Assembly (NCBI RefSeq): GCF_000803065.1
Contig: NZ_JSXI01000060.1
Coordinates: 1-58,260, forward strand
Direction of reading: 5' to 3'
Length of the DNA stretch: 58,260 nucleotides
Source: Sphingomonas sp. ERG5
GTDB taxonomy: Bacteria > Pseudomonadota > Alphaproteobacteria > Sphingomonadales > Sphingomonadaceae
The translations under genes were made by a program, and so were the position numbers. The notes beneath the pieces are model-generated. The model was not told where the DNA came from. It made no database searches and saw only the letters and a program-made list of their open reading frames with translations. Below, piece by piece: positions 23,849-32,827 of this stretch; positions within the stretch are counted from its first letter, which is position 1, and every line of letters starts with the position of its first letter.

Positions 23849-26341
23849 TCACAGATCGGGCAGGACCTGGTCGGCGGTTCCCCAGCCAGCCAGCGCACGC
23901 ACAGCGGCGCGCTCGACCAACTCGTCGGCATCGCGAACGCCCCAGCGATTGGCGCGATCGAGGTCACGAAGCTCGCTCCAGCTGACCGGCGCCGCGACCG
24001 GCGCGCCGGAACGGGCGCGGGCGGCATAAGGCATGATCGCGGTGCTGCCGCGCTGGTTGCGCAGCCAGTCGATGAAGATGCGGCCCTTGCGCTTGGCCTT
24101 GGACATGGTCGCGACGAACCGCTCGGGCTCGGCCTCGGCCAGTGCCCGGGAGAAGCGGTCGGCGAAATCCTTGACCGCCGGCCATTCCGCGTCGGGCCGC
24201 AGCGGCACGATCACATGCACCCCCTTGCCGCCGGTCAGCATCGGAAAGCTGGTCAGGCCCATCTCGGCAAGATGCTCCTTCAGATCCGCCGCCGCCTTCT
24301 TGACGAGGTCGAAGCCGAGCCCTTCGTCGGGATCGAGATCGAACACCATGCGGTCGGGCTTTTCGAGCGTGGCGACCGACGATCCCCAGCCATGGAATTC
24401 GATCGTGCCCATCTGCACGCAGGTCACCAGCCCGTCGGCATCATCGACATAGAGGTAATCCTCGGTCGATCCGTCCTTCTCGCGGATCGGCACCTGATGG
24501 ACAGGGTCGCCGAAACTGCCCGCATCATGTTTCTGGAAGAAGCAGCGCTTGCCGCGCCCTTGCGGGCAGCGCACCAGGCTGATCGGGCGGTTGGCGGTCC
24601 AGGGCAGCATGAGTCCGGCGACCTGCGCATAATAATCGGCGAGGTCGCCCTTGGTGACATCCGAATCCGGAAAGATCAGCCGGTCGCGGCTGCTGACCGT
24701 CACATGGATTTCGGGCGCGGCGGGAATCGTGGCGGGGGTTTCGGCGATCACATCGCCGGCCGCCTTGTCTTCGCGCAGCCCGAGAAAGCTCGAATGGCGT
24801 AGCACGCCATCGGGCGTGGTTTCGGCATAGGCGATCTCGGCGACGAGTTTCGGCGTCACCCAATGCGCGCCACGGACGGCGGCGCGGGGCGCCTCGACCG
24901 TCGGCGTCTTGCGTTCGATCTTGCGCAGCCTGGCGAGCAGGTCGCTCATCAGGTCGGTGCTGAAGCCGGTCCCGACCTTGCCGGCATAGGCCAGGCCGTT
25001 GGGGCCGTTCACCCCCAGCAGCAGCGAGCGGAACCCGCGCGACGTGTCGCTCGGGGTCCAGCCGATGATGACGAATTCCTGGCGGTGCGTGCATTTGGTC
25101 TTGAGCCACGCTTTGGTGCGGGCGCCGCGATACGGCGCGTCGGCGCGTTTCGACACCACGCCTTCATAGCCCTCGCGGCACATCGTCTCGAACAATTGCT
25201 CGCCGCTGCCGAGGATATGCTCGGAAAATTGCAGCCGCGCATCGGCGCCGTCGATCAGCGGACGCAGCCTTTCCTTGCGCTGCACATTGGGCAGGCCGGT
25301 CAGGTCTTCGCCATCGAGTTCGAGCAGGTCGAAGGCGAACAGGGTCATGTCGCCGCCCGCAGCAATGGCGTCCTTCAGGGTGGAGAAATCGGGCTTGCCA
25401 TGCTTGAAGGCGACGATCTCGCCGTCGATCAGGGCGTTCTCGACCGGGATTTTCGCGGCGGCTTTGGCAATCGCGGCGAACTTGTCGGTCCAGTCGAGGC
25501 CAGTGCGGGTGAAGACCTTGGCCTTGCCCTTCGCGATCGAGATGAGCGCGCGATAGCCGTCATATTTGACTTCGTGCAGCCATTGGCTGCCTGTCGGGAC
25601 GGTGTCGACCAATGTGCAGAGCTGGAGGTCGCGAAATCCCGGAACTCCGCCGTCATTCCCGCGAAGGCGGGAATCCCGCTTCTTCTCGACGGTGGAAAGG
25701 GAGCGGGATCCCCGCTTTCGCGGGGATGACGGAGAGGGGAGCTTCTTCACCTTCTTCCCTTCCGCAATCTCGATCATCGTCCGGCCCGTCGACACGCTGG
25801 TCAGTTCGGTCTCGACCAGCACATCCGCACCGCCCGCCTCGGCATCGTCGATCTTCCTGAGCAGCCAGTTCTCGCGCTTTTCCTTGCCGCGCGGGCGCAG
25901 GCGGATGAGCAGCCATTCGCCCTTCATCCGCTCGCCATCGAGCATGAAATGGAGATGGCCCCCCTTTATATCACCGTCGATGTCCTTCGCGCTCTTGCCC
26001 TTTACCGGCGCCCAGGTGCCGCGATCCCATAGCATCACCGTGCCGCCGCCATATTCGCCCGCCGGGATGACGCCCTCGAACGTCGCATAGGACATCGGAT
26101 GATCCTCGGTGCGGACCGCGAGGCGTTTCTGGTCGGGATCGAGGCTGGGGCCGCGCGTCACCGCCCAGCTTTTCAGCACGCCATCGACCTCGAGACGGAA
26201 ATCCCAGTGCAGCCGGGTCGCGTCATGTTTCTGGACCATGAAGCTGTTGCCGTTTCCGGGCGCGAGCGTGCCGGCCGGTTCCGCCGTCTTCGCGAAATCG
26301 CGCTTGGCGTTGTAGATTGCGAGGGGATCGGTCCTGGCCAT
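23849..26341 (-). CDS. ligD: Multidomain DNA ligase D for non-homologous end joining
   Basis: An 830-residue NHEJ enzyme in the order phosphoesterase (about 30-160, with QKHDATRLHWDFRLE), ATP-dependent ligase (about 235-530, catalytic Lys259 in EVKYDGYRALI), and primase/polymerase (about 545-825, with RPISLVRCPQG and DLDPDEGLGFDLV). This is the Pseudomonas-type order. The linker before the ligase domain contains residues 204-230 translated from a family-A palindromic element (25652-25730), kept in frame. Start ATG 26341 gives the typical MARTDPLAIYNAKRDF. ku lies directly upstream on the same strand, so they form an NHEJ unit. Confidence 0.94.
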   Translation of the reverse strand: MARTDPLAIYNAKRDFAKTAEPAGTLAPGNGNSFMVQKHDATRLHWDFRLEVDGVLKSWAVTRGPSLDPDQKRLAVRTEDHPMSYATFEGVIPAGEYGGGTVMLWDRGTWAPVKGKSAKDIDGDIKGGHLHFMLDGERMKGEWLLIRLRPRGKEKRENWLLRKIDDAEAGGADVLVETELTSVSTGRTMIEIAEGKKVKKLPSPSSPRKRGSRSLSTVEKKRDSRLRGNDGGVPGFRDLQLCTLVDTVPTGSQWLHEVKYDGYRALISIAKGKAKVFTRTGLDWTDKFAAIAKAAAKIPVENALIDGEIVAFKHGKPDFSTLKDAIAAGGDMTLFAFDLLELDGEDLTGLPNVQRKERLRPLIDGADARLQFSEHILGSGEQLFETMCREGYEGVVSKRADAPYRGARTKAWLKTKCTHRQEFVIIGWTPSDTSRGFRSLLLGVNGPNGLAYAGKVGTGFSTDLMSDLLARLRKIERKTPTVEAPRAAVRGAHWVTPKLVAEIAYAETTPDGVLRHSSFLGLREDKAAGDVIAETPATIPAAPEIHVTVSSRDRLIFPDSDVTKGDLADYYAQVAGLMLPWTANRPISLVRCPQGRGKRCFFQKHDAGSFGDPVHQVPIREKDGSTEDYLYVDDADGLVTCVQMGTIEFHGWGSSVATLEKPDRMVFDLDPDEGLGFDLVKKAAADLKEHLAEMGLTSFPMLTGGKGVHVIVPLRPDAEWPAVKDFADRFSRALAEAEPERFVATMSKAKRKGRIFIDWLRNQRGSTAIMPYAARARSGAPVAAPVSWSELRDLDRANRWGVRDADELVERAAVRALAGWGTADQVLPDL
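25652..25730. repeat. Family A palindromic repeat inside ligD, copy 3
   Basis: GTCATTCCCGCGAAGGCGGG begins the element and CGCGGGGATGAC ends it, inside ligD. On the coding strand it is read as SSPRKRGSRSLSTVEKKR and following DSRLRGNDG. No stop or frameshift results, and it falls in the flexible linker between the phosphoesterase and ligase domains. Confidence 0.9.
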
Positions 26342-26351
26342 CGACCTTCCT

Positions 26352-26434
26352 GTCATTCTCGCGACAGCGGGAATCCCGCTGGCTTGCCCCGCCCGACGCA
26401 GAAGAAGCGGGATTCCCGCTTTCGCGGGAATGAC
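26352..26434. repeat. Family A palindromic repeat, copy 4
   Basis: It occupies nearly the whole ku-ligD spacer, beginning GTCATTCTCGCGACAGCGGG and ending TTTCGCGGGAATGAC. The left arm has more mismatches than the other copies. As part of a ku-ligD transcript it could act as a processing or stability hairpin. Confidence 0.87.
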
Positions 26435-26443
26435 GGGCGAGGA

Positions 26444-27307
26444 TCAGGCACGTTTCTTCGCCGGTGCGCGCCTGGCCGGCGTTTTCTTCGCCGCCGGTGT
26501 CGCCGCCGTGCCGCCCGATTTCTCCATCGATTTCTTGAGCGCCGCCATCAGGTCGACGACATTGGAGCCCGAGCGCTTCGGCGCATCACCGCCATCATCC
26601 TCGATGATCTTGCGGCCCTTCGATTTGCGCTTGCGCTCGATCAGATCCTTCAGCGCATCGACATAGCGGTCATGGAATTCCTGCGGGTGGAACGCGCCCG
26701 ATTTCTTGGCGATCAGCGCTTCGGCCAGATCCATCAGGTCGGCGTCGGGTTTGGTGTCGGGGATGTCGCGGAAATAGCCCTGCGCCTTGTTGACCTCATC
26801 GGCATAGCGCAACGTCTCCAGCACCATGCCGCGTCCGCATGGCTTCAGGCTGACGACATATTCGCGACCGCGCATGGCAAGCTGGCCCAGCCCGACCTTC
26901 TTCGTGCGGCGCAGCGCTTCGCGCAGCACGATGAACGCTTCTTCGGCCAGGTCGTCGGCTGGCACGACGAAATAGGGCTTTTCATAATAGAGCACGTCGA
27001 TCGCGTCGGCGTCGACGAACTGAGTGAGCTCAAGCGTCTTTTTCGAGTCGAGCTTCACCGCATCGATCTCGTCCTGCTCGAGCAGCACGAAATTGCCCTT
27101 TTGATATTCGAAGCCCTTCATGATCTCGTCGGTGTCGACCGGGCCGATACCGGTCACGACCTTTTCATAATGGATCGGCTTGCCGGTCGGCTCATGGATC
27201 TGCTTGAAACTGATCTGCGCGCCCGATTTGGTCGCGGCATAGATCTCGACCGGGATCGAGACCAAAGCGAGCCTGATCTGTCCTTGCCAATAGGCGCGTG
27301 CGGCCAT
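26444..27307 (-). CDS. ku: Ku DNA end-binding protein
   Basis: A 287-residue bacterial Ku homodimer subunit that binds double-strand ends and recruits LigD. Recognised from MAARAYWQGQIRLALVSIPVEIYAAT, ISFKQIHEPTGKPIHYEKV, and VPADDLAEEAFIVLREAL. The C-terminus is a Lys/Ala/Pro-rich tail (TPAAKKTPARRAPAKKRA) that in other Ku proteins aids DNA threading and LigD contact. ligD follows after a repeat-filled gap of about 100 bases. Confidence 0.95.
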   Translation of the reverse strand: MAARAYWQGQIRLALVSIPVEIYAATKSGAQISFKQIHEPTGKPIHYEKVVTGIGPVDTDEIMKGFEYQKGNFVLLEQDEIDAVKLDSKKTLELTQFVDADAIDVLYYEKPYFVVPADDLAEEAFIVLREALRRTKKVGLGQLAMRGREYVVSLKPCGRGMVLETLRYADEVNKAQGYFRDIPDTKPDADLMDLAEALIAKKSGAFHPQEFHDRYVDALKDLIERKRKSKGRKIIEDDGGDAPKRSGSNVVDLMAALKKSMEKSGGTAATPAAKKTPARRAPAKKRA

Positions 27308-27418
27308 GCCCGGTTCCTTTGTTGCGGAGCCGATTCAATCCCTCAACGGCAGAGTCGTTCCGTCGTTTCGATCCGTGCGCAGGTTTCGCCCAGGCCAAAG
27401 CTTCGCTAAAGGCCGGGC

Positions 27419-27997
27419 ATGACCACCGATCCATTTGTCCTGTTCGAGTCCTGGTTCGCCGAAGCGCGCAAGACCGAGCCGAACGATTCCAACGCGGTGG
27501 CGCTCGCCACCGCTGACGGAAACGGGCGTCCGGCGCTGCGCATGGTGCTGCTCAAGGGACATGGTCCGGACGGATTCGTCTTCTACACCAACCAGCAGAG
27601 CCGCAAGGCGGACGATCTTGCGGCCAATGCCCAGGCCGCCTTGCTGTTCCACTGGAAATCGCTGCGCCGCCAGATCCGCATCGAGGGCAATGTCGCGCCG
27701 GTGACGGATGCGGAAGCGGATGCCTATTTCGCCACGCGCGGGCGCGATTCGCAGCTTGGCGCCTGGGCGTCGGACCAGTCGCGCCCGCTCGACGCGCGCG
27801 CGACGTTCGAAGCGCGCTTTGCCGAGATGGAGGCGCGCTTTGCCGGTGGCGATGTGCCGCGGCCGCCGCATTGGTCGGGTTATCGCATCACCCCCTTGCG
27901 GATCGAATTCTGGCAGGATCGCGAACACCGCCTGCACGAACGCCGCCTGTTCACCCGCGTGGCTGATGGCTGGAACGAAGGGTTGCTCTACCCATGA
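27419..27997 (+). CDS. pdxH: Pyridoxamine 5'-phosphate oxidase
   Basis: A 192-residue FMN enzyme that oxidises PNP/PMP to pyridoxal phosphate. Signatures: ALRMVLLKGHGPDGFVFYTNQQSRKADDLAANAQAALLFHW, LRRQIRIEGNV, and the C-terminal PPHWSGYRITPLRIEFWQ with RLHERR. It is slightly shorter than the E. coli enzyme. The stop overlaps the ATG of the next gene (ATGA). It is divergent from ku over a 111-bp promoter region. Confidence 0.94.
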   Translation: MTTDPFVLFESWFAEARKTEPNDSNAVALATADGNGRPALRMVLLKGHGPDGFVFYTNQQSRKADDLAANAQAALLFHWKSLRRQIRIEGNVAPVTDAEADAYFATRGRDSQLGAWASDQSRPLDARATFEARFAEMEARFAGGDVPRPPHWSGYRITPLRIEFWQDREHRLHERRLFTRVADGWNEGLLYP

Positions 27998-28938
27998 CCG
28001 AGGACCAGCGCCGCGCCATTCCCTTCGCCGTGCGCGCCGCGCTTGCCAGCGTCGGCATGGCCTGTTTCCTGCTGCTGCTGAAGGGGTTCGCCGCCTGGCA
28101 TACCGGATCGGTGGCGATGCTCGGCTCGCTGGCCGATACCGGGCTCGACCTACTTGCGTCACTGGTCACGCTGTACGGCGTCAAGCTTGCCGCCGAACCC
28201 GCCGATCACGATCACCGCTTCGGCCATGGCAAGGCGGAAGCGCTGGCGGCCTTGTTCCAGGTCATGCTGATCACCGCCTCGGCCGCCGCGATCGCGTGGC
28301 GCGCGGTGCTGAGCTTTGGCGATACGACGCCGACCCGGGACGCCGATTTCGGTATCGTCGTGTCGGTCGTCGCGATCCTCGCGACGCTCATCCTGCTGAT
28401 CTATCAGCGCCGCATCATCCGCCGCACCGGGTCGGTCGCGATCATGGCGGACAATATGCATTACCAGTCCGACGTGCTGCTCAACGGATCGGTCATCGTC
28501 GCGTTGATCCTCGACCAGTATTTCGGCCTGCACGGCGCCGATCCGCTGATGGGCATCGCGATCGCGCTCTGGCTTGGCTGGGGCGCGTTCCGCGCGTCGA
28601 GCAACGCGATCGACCAGTTGATGGACAAGGAATGGCCCGAAGTGGAGCGCGCGCGCTTCATCGAGGTCGCGGCGCGCCAGCCGGGCATCAAGGGCATTCA
28701 CGATTTTCGCACCCGCCGCTCGGGCAGTCATGACTTTGCGCAATTCCATATGGAGGTCGGGCGCGACCTGACGATGATTGCCGCGCATGACATCGTCGAG
28801 GGGGTCGAGCGTGCGCTGCGCGCCGCCTATCCCAAGGTCGAAGTGCTGATCCATCTCGATCCCGAAGGCCATGTCGATACCGACAATCCGCTGGTCGAGG
28901 CCGATGTCACGCCGCACTGGTTCGGCAAGCGCCTGTGA
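27994..28938 (+). CDS. Cation diffusion facilitator (FieF-like)
   Basis: A 314-residue CDF exporter of divalent metals. It has about six membrane helices and a cytoplasmic C-terminal domain. Metal-site motifs are visible: GSLADTGLDLLASL in helix 2 (two Asp four residues apart), HDHRFGHGKAEALAAL in the loop, and DNMHYQSDVLLNGSV in helix 5 (His and Asp). The pattern of Asp-Asp / His-Asp fits Zn/Fe/Cd transport. It is translationally coupled to pdxH, although no shared pathway is evident. Confidence 0.9.
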   Translation: MTEDQRRAIPFAVRAALASVGMACFLLLLKGFAAWHTGSVAMLGSLADTGLDLLASLVTLYGVKLAAEPADHDHRFGHGKAEALAALFQVMLITASAAAIAWRAVLSFGDTTPTRDADFGIVVSVVAILATLILLIYQRRIIRRTGSVAIMADNMHYQSDVLLNGSVIVALILDQYFGLHGADPLMGIAIALWLGWGAFRASSNAIDQLMDKEWPEVERARFIEVAARQPGIKGIHDFRTRRSGSHDFAQFHMEVGRDLTMIAAHDIVEGVERALRAAYPKVEVLIHLDPEGHVDTDNPLVEADVTPHWFGKRL

Positions 28939-28948
28939 GGTCGTCGCG

Positions 28949-29743
28949 ATGAGAATTCCCTTCGCGCAGATCGATGCCTTTGCCGGCCAGGTGTTCCAGG
29001 GCAATCCGGCGGCGGTGATGCCGCTGGCGGCGTGGCTCGACGATGCGGTGCTGCAGCGAATCGCCGAAGAAAATAATCTCAGCGAGACCGCCTTCATCGT
29101 GCCCGATGCACGTGGCGAGAGCGATTTCGAACTGCGCTGGTTCACGCCGGGGGCGGAGATCGCCCTGTGCGGCCATGCAACGCTCGCCAGCGGCCATTTC
29201 GTGCTTGCGTCGGATAGCATGATCGACCGGGTGCGGTTCCGCACCCGTCAGGCGGGCATATTGGAGGTCGCCCGCGATGGCGACGGTTATGCGCTGGCCT
29301 TGCCGGCCTGGGCCCCGGTCGCGAAGGACATGGCGGATATCGTTGCCGCGCTGGGCGTGACGCCGGTCGAGACGCTTTGGTACGACAAGGGCTATGCGCT
29401 GGTGATCCTCGAAAATGAGGCTGCGGTTCGCGCCGTCGCGCCCGACCTGCGCGCGCTGGCCGCCACCGGGCCGATCGTCGCGATCGTCTCCGCGCCCGGC
29501 GTGGCGACCGATATCGTCAGCCGTGTCTTCACCCCCGCCTTTGCGATCGACGAGGATCCGGTGACCGGCTCCGCGCATGCGGTGATGGTGCCCTATTGGG
29601 CGCAGCGGCTTGGCCGCGACAGCTTTACCGCCTTTCAGGCGAGCCGGCGCGGCGGCCATCTGACGTGCCGGCTGGATCGCGATCGTGTGATCCTTGGCGG
29701 GCGCTGCACGACGGTGATCGAGGGGACGTTCTTTCTCGACTGA
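28949..29743 (+). CDS. PhzF-family isomerase-like protein
   Basis: A 264-residue protein of the PhzF/diaminopimelate-epimerase fold. Marks are FAQIDAFAGQVFQGNPAAVM, the catalytic-Glu context NNLSETAFIV, LRWFTPGAEIALCGHATLASG, and the C-terminal EDPVTGSAHAVMVPYW. Despite the name it need not act in phenazine synthesis; no other phz gene is present. Start ATG 28949 lies ten bases after the CDF stop, so co-transcription is likely. Confidence 0.9.
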   Translation: MRIPFAQIDAFAGQVFQGNPAAVMPLAAWLDDAVLQRIAEENNLSETAFIVPDARGESDFELRWFTPGAEIALCGHATLASGHFVLASDSMIDRVRFRTRQAGILEVARDGDGYALALPAWAPVAKDMADIVAALGVTPVETLWYDKGYALVILENEAAVRAVAPDLRALAATGPIVAIVSAPGVATDIVSRVFTPAFAIDEDPVTGSAHAVMVPYWAQRLGRDSFTAFQASRRGGHLTCRLDRDRVILGGRCTTVIEGTFFLD

Positions 29744-29762
29744 TCGCCGGGATGGGGGCTGC

Positions 29763-30866
29763 TCAGCGCCGATCGAACCCTGCCAGGACGTCGCCCAGCG
29801 TTTGCATCAGCGCCGGGTTCTTATGGTCGGGCGTATGGCCGAGTCGCACCACGACCACGCCCCGCCCCGGGCCGCTATCGGGGCTGGCGATCACCAGCTG
29901 GCCGAGATGTCCGTCGGCCGCGACCGCGCTGGCCGGGCCCTTGCCGGGGAACAATGCGCTATGCCCGCCGGCGCCGCCTGGCCGGTTCAGCCAGGTCTGG
30001 CCGCCATATTCGGGATTGGTCGGCGACGGCGCTTTCATGAAGGCGAGCCAGTCGGGCGCGATCACCTGGGTGCCGTCGGCTGCCTTGCCGTCGAGCAGCA
30101 ACCCGCCGATCCGGCCCCAGTCGGGCAGGCTCATATGCAGGATTGATCCGCCGATCTGCGTTCCAGCACCGTCGAATTCGAGCACTGCGCTATGGATGCC
30201 GGCGGGCCCGAAAATCCGTTCGTTGGCGAAAGCGGTATAGGCCCTTGCGCGGACCTGCGGGTCGCGGTTGTCGGTCAGCGTGCGGGTGACGATCTCGGCC
30301 AGGATCAACGTCGTCAGCGAGCTGTATTTGAAGGTCGAGCCCGGCTTCGTCTCCAACGGGTGCGCGATCGCCGCGGCGGCCATGGCGTCGGTATGGGCCA
30401 CGAACAAGGTCTGGTTGGTGTCGGATCGCTCGACCGGATCGCCGACCTCGATATGCGCCAGTCCCGACGACATGTTGAGCAAGTGGCGCAAGGTGATCGC
30501 GGCGCGCGGATCGCCCGGCTTGTGCCATTCTGCAATCGGGGCGGGCGCGTCGAGCGCCAGCCGCCCGTCGCTGACCAGTTCGCCGACCAGCATCCCGGTG
30601 ATGGTCTTCGCCATCGACCAGCTGATGAAGCGGTTGGCGTCGGAATAGCCCGGCGCATAGGCTTTCAGCACCGGGCAGCCATTGGCGGTGATGAGCACGG
30701 CGCGCGTTTCCGGATGGGCGCTGAACAATGATTTCACCGGCGCGAGCGAGCGGCCGAGCGTGGCGCCGGGGCATGGGCTGATCGAATAAATCGGTGTGCC
30801 GGTATCGCTGTCGGCGCCGGCCAGCAGCAGTGGCACCAGAGCGAGGAGGACGGCCTTGCGCATCAT
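29763..30866 (-). CDS. Class C beta-lactamase-fold serine hydrolase
   Basis: About 367 residues. The signal sequence MRKAVLLALVPLLLAGA is followed by a serine-hydrolase fold with the SxxK nucleophile motif in FISWSMAKTITGMLVGEL, a Tyr-type motif region near KYSSLTTLILAEIVTR, and a C-terminal HSALFPGKG stretch. Family members hydrolyse esters, amides or D-amino-acid peptides; true beta-lactamase activity is not implied. The start is 30866 or 30863; a longer start at 30911 would overlap the divergent gene. It converges with the PhzF gene. Confidence 0.83.
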   Translation of the reverse strand: MMRKAVLLALVPLLLAGADSDTGTPIYSISPCPGATLGRSLAPVKSLFSAHPETRAVLITANGCPVLKAYAPGYSDANRFISWSMAKTITGMLVGELVSDGRLALDAPAPIAEWHKPGDPRAAITLRHLLNMSSGLAHIEVGDPVERSDTNQTLFVAHTDAMAAAAIAHPLETKPGSTFKYSSLTTLILAEIVTRTLTDNRDPQVRARAYTAFANERIFGPAGIHSAVLEFDGAGTQIGGSILHMSLPDWGRIGGLLLDGKAADGTQVIAPDWLAFMKAPSPTNPEYGGQTWLNRPGGAGGHSALFPGKGPASAVAADGHLGQLVIASPDSGPGRGVVVVRLGHTPDHKNPALMQTLGDVLAGFDRR

Positions 30867-30891
30867 GGGCGTAACGATAGGGTGCAGGCCG

Positions 30892-31233
30892 ATGAAGGCA
30901 AGCCGCATCATGCTCTGGACGATCCCCGTGCTGCTGGTCGCGCTGCTCGTCGGTGGCTGGCTCTATGCACGGGCAATGACCCCGCAACTGGAACTCGGCA
31001 CGGCCTATGCGGCACGCGTCGCGTGCGCGTGCCGTTATATCGGCAATCGCGACCTGAAGAGCTGCCGGGGCGATTTCGAACCGGGCATGGAAGTGATCCA
31101 GCTTTCCGACGATCCGGCAACCCGAACGGTGACCGCCTGGGTGCCGCTGGTGGCGCGCCGGTCGGCGCGGTTCGATCCGGTGCTCGGCTGCCAGCCTGAA
31201 CCGTTCAAAGGGACGCCGCTGAAGCTGCGCTGA
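30892..31233 (+). CDS. Small membrane-anchored protein with conserved cysteines
   Basis: 113 residues: one N-terminal membrane anchor (about 7-27, LWTIPVLLVALLVGGWLYA) and a periplasmic part with a CACRYIG motif and Cys residues near LKSC and LGC. The mature sequence TPQLELGTAYAARVACACRYIGNR resembles short proteins encoded next to serine hydrolases in sphingomonads, but I cannot name a family. Its start is 25 bp from the divergent hydrolase start, so the promoters overlap. Confidence 0.65.
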   Translation: MKASRIMLWTIPVLLVALLVGGWLYARAMTPQLELGTAYAARVACACRYIGNRDLKSCRGDFEPGMEVIQLSDDPATRTVTAWVPLVARRSARFDPVLGCQPEPFKGTPLKLR

Positions 31234-31242
31234 TCCGCCGTC

Positions 31243-32367
31243 TCAGGCGATCGCCAGTTCAGCCCGTTCGGTTTCCGCGATCCAGCCGCCGCCCAGGACG
31301 CGGTCGCCCGCATAAAGAACCGCCGCCTGACCCGGCGCGACGCCATATTCCGGCGTATCGAACATCACCCGGTCGCGCTCCAGCCACGCCGGCACCAGTT
31401 TCGCCATCGACCTGACCTTGGCGGTCATCGGGCCGGTATGATCGCCGCCGATCCAGTTGATCTCGGTCAGGCGCGCGGCGTCGACCGCCAGTGCGGTGCG
31501 TGGGCCGACCACGACGCGGCGCGCCTCGGCCTCGAGCCGGACGACATAGAGCGGCTCGGGCGTGCCGCCGATCTCCAGCCCGCGGCGCTGGCCGACGGTG
31601 AAATGAATCAGGCCGCGATGTTCGCCGAGTTTGCGCCCCGCCTCATCGACAATGTCGCCGCTGGTGTCGGCTTCGGGGCGCAGTTTCTTGACCAGCGACG
31701 CATAATCGCCGTCGGGCACGAAGCAGATATCCTGGCTGTCGGGCTTGGCCGCGACGCCCAGGCCCAGCTCGGCGGCCAGCTCGCGCACCCGCGCCTTGGG
31801 CAGGCCGCCCAGCGGAAAGCGCAGATAGTCGAGCTGATCCTGGGTCGTCGCGAACAGGAAATAGCTTTGGTCGCGCGCCGGATCGACCGCGCGGTGCAAT
31901 TCCGCGCCGGTCGGTCCTTCGATGCGGCGGACATAATGGCCGGTGGCGAGACAATCCGCGCCAAGATCGCGCGCCATCGCGAACAGGTCGGTGAATTTCG
32001 GCCCCATATTGCAGCGCACGCACGGGATCGGGGTGCGCCCGGCGAGATATTCATCGGCAAAGCCGTCGATCACATCGGCGCGAAAGCTCGATTCATGGTC
32101 ATAGACATAATGGGCGATGCCCAGCCGGTCGCACACCGCGCGCGCGTCGCGAATGTCGCGGCCGGCGCAGCAGGACCCGGCGCGGCCGACCGCTTCGCCA
32201 TGATCATAGAGCTGTAGCGTGATCCCGATCGTCTCCGCGCCGGTGCGTGCGGCGAGCGCGGCGACGACCGAACTGTCGACGCCGCCGGACATGGCGACGA
32301 CGATGCGCTTGCCCCTGAGGTTTCCCCCGAGCTGGAAATCGCCTTCGGTGATCATGGTGCTGCACAT
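31243..32367 (-). CDS. mnmA: tRNA-specific 2-thiouridylase
   Basis: About 374 residues. It thiolates U34 of Lys, Glu and Gln tRNAs. The PP-loop VVAMSGGVDSSVVAAL binds ATP; the two catalytic cysteines lie in IPCVRCNMG and SQDICFVPDG; LIHFTVGQRRGL is also diagnostic. Three in-frame ATGs are possible (32391, 32367, 32355) and the ribosome site does not decide; the conserved part starts at about 32340. It is followed by no partner gene on this strand. Confidence 0.94.
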   Translation of the reverse strand: MCSTMITEGDFQLGGNLRGKRIVVAMSGGVDSSVVAALAARTGAETIGITLQLYDHGEAVGRAGSCCAGRDIRDARAVCDRLGIAHYVYDHESSFRADVIDGFADEYLAGRTPIPCVRCNMGPKFTDLFAMARDLGADCLATGHYVRRIEGPTGAELHRAVDPARDQSYFLFATTQDQLDYLRFPLGGLPKARVRELAAELGLGVAAKPDSQDICFVPDGDYASLVKKLRPEADTSGDIVDEAGRKLGEHRGLIHFTVGQRRGLEIGGTPEPLYVVRLEAEARRVVVGPRTALAVDAARLTEINWIGGDHTGPMTAKVRSMAKLVPAWLERDRVMFDTPEYGVAPGQAAVLYAGDRVLGGGWIAETERAELAIA

Positions 32368-32492
32368 AGGGATCGGGGTGTCCCATTGCAAAACACATGC
32401 TTTCCAAAGGATTTTCGAGAGCTTTACCGGACCTTTAGAGGTCGGGGTCTAACAGGGCTGTCCAACGCCGATTCGTTGCAGAGGACGCCTGA

Positions 32493-32723
32493 GTGGATTT
32501 GAGTTTTTCCCGTTTCGAGCACGACGCTTCCGTTGCCATCCTGCCGCCCGACCTGGCGGTGATGATGGTCGGGATCGCCGCGCGCCAGGCGGCGAGCCCC
32601 ACCGCATTGTTCCACTCGCGCCTGCCGGCAACGACGGTTGCCGCCGCCAATCTGTTCGCGCCGCTGCATGGCGCGTTCAATGCCGCGATGGCCGCCGCGC
32701 TCGTGCGATGGAGAGAGATATGA
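32493..32723 (+). CDS. Small hypothetical protein upstream of sciP
   Basis: 76 residues from a GTG at 32493 with a GAGG about eight bases upstream. Codon third positions are G/C-rich as in neighbouring real genes. The sequence is Ala-rich and partly helical (DLAVMMVGIAARQAASPTALF, then VAAANLFAPLHGAFNAAMAAALV) without a known motif. There is no signal peptide. It may be a small helical protein or a misread leader of sciP, which begins 105 bp further on. Confidence 0.4.
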   Translation: MDLSFSRFEHDASVAILPPDLAVMMVGIAARQAASPTALFHSRLPATTVAAANLFAPLHGAFNAAMAAALVRWREI

Positions 32724-32827
32724 AGACGCTGTTTACCGAGCCGCTTTAGCCGGCGTTCAAGTCCGCAGCGTAATTGCCGTTATTGAGATTGATGAGAGGG
32801 GGCCCCCCGCCCCGATCGAGGTTGAGA

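Noticed and set aside
28949..29743. Phenazine biosynthesis locus
   Set aside because: Only a PhzF-like gene is present; no phzA-E/G neighbours.
29763..30866. True class C beta-lactamase
   Set aside because: It has the SxxK motif and fold, but the remaining motifs are those of general serine hydrolases, so resistance should not be inferred.
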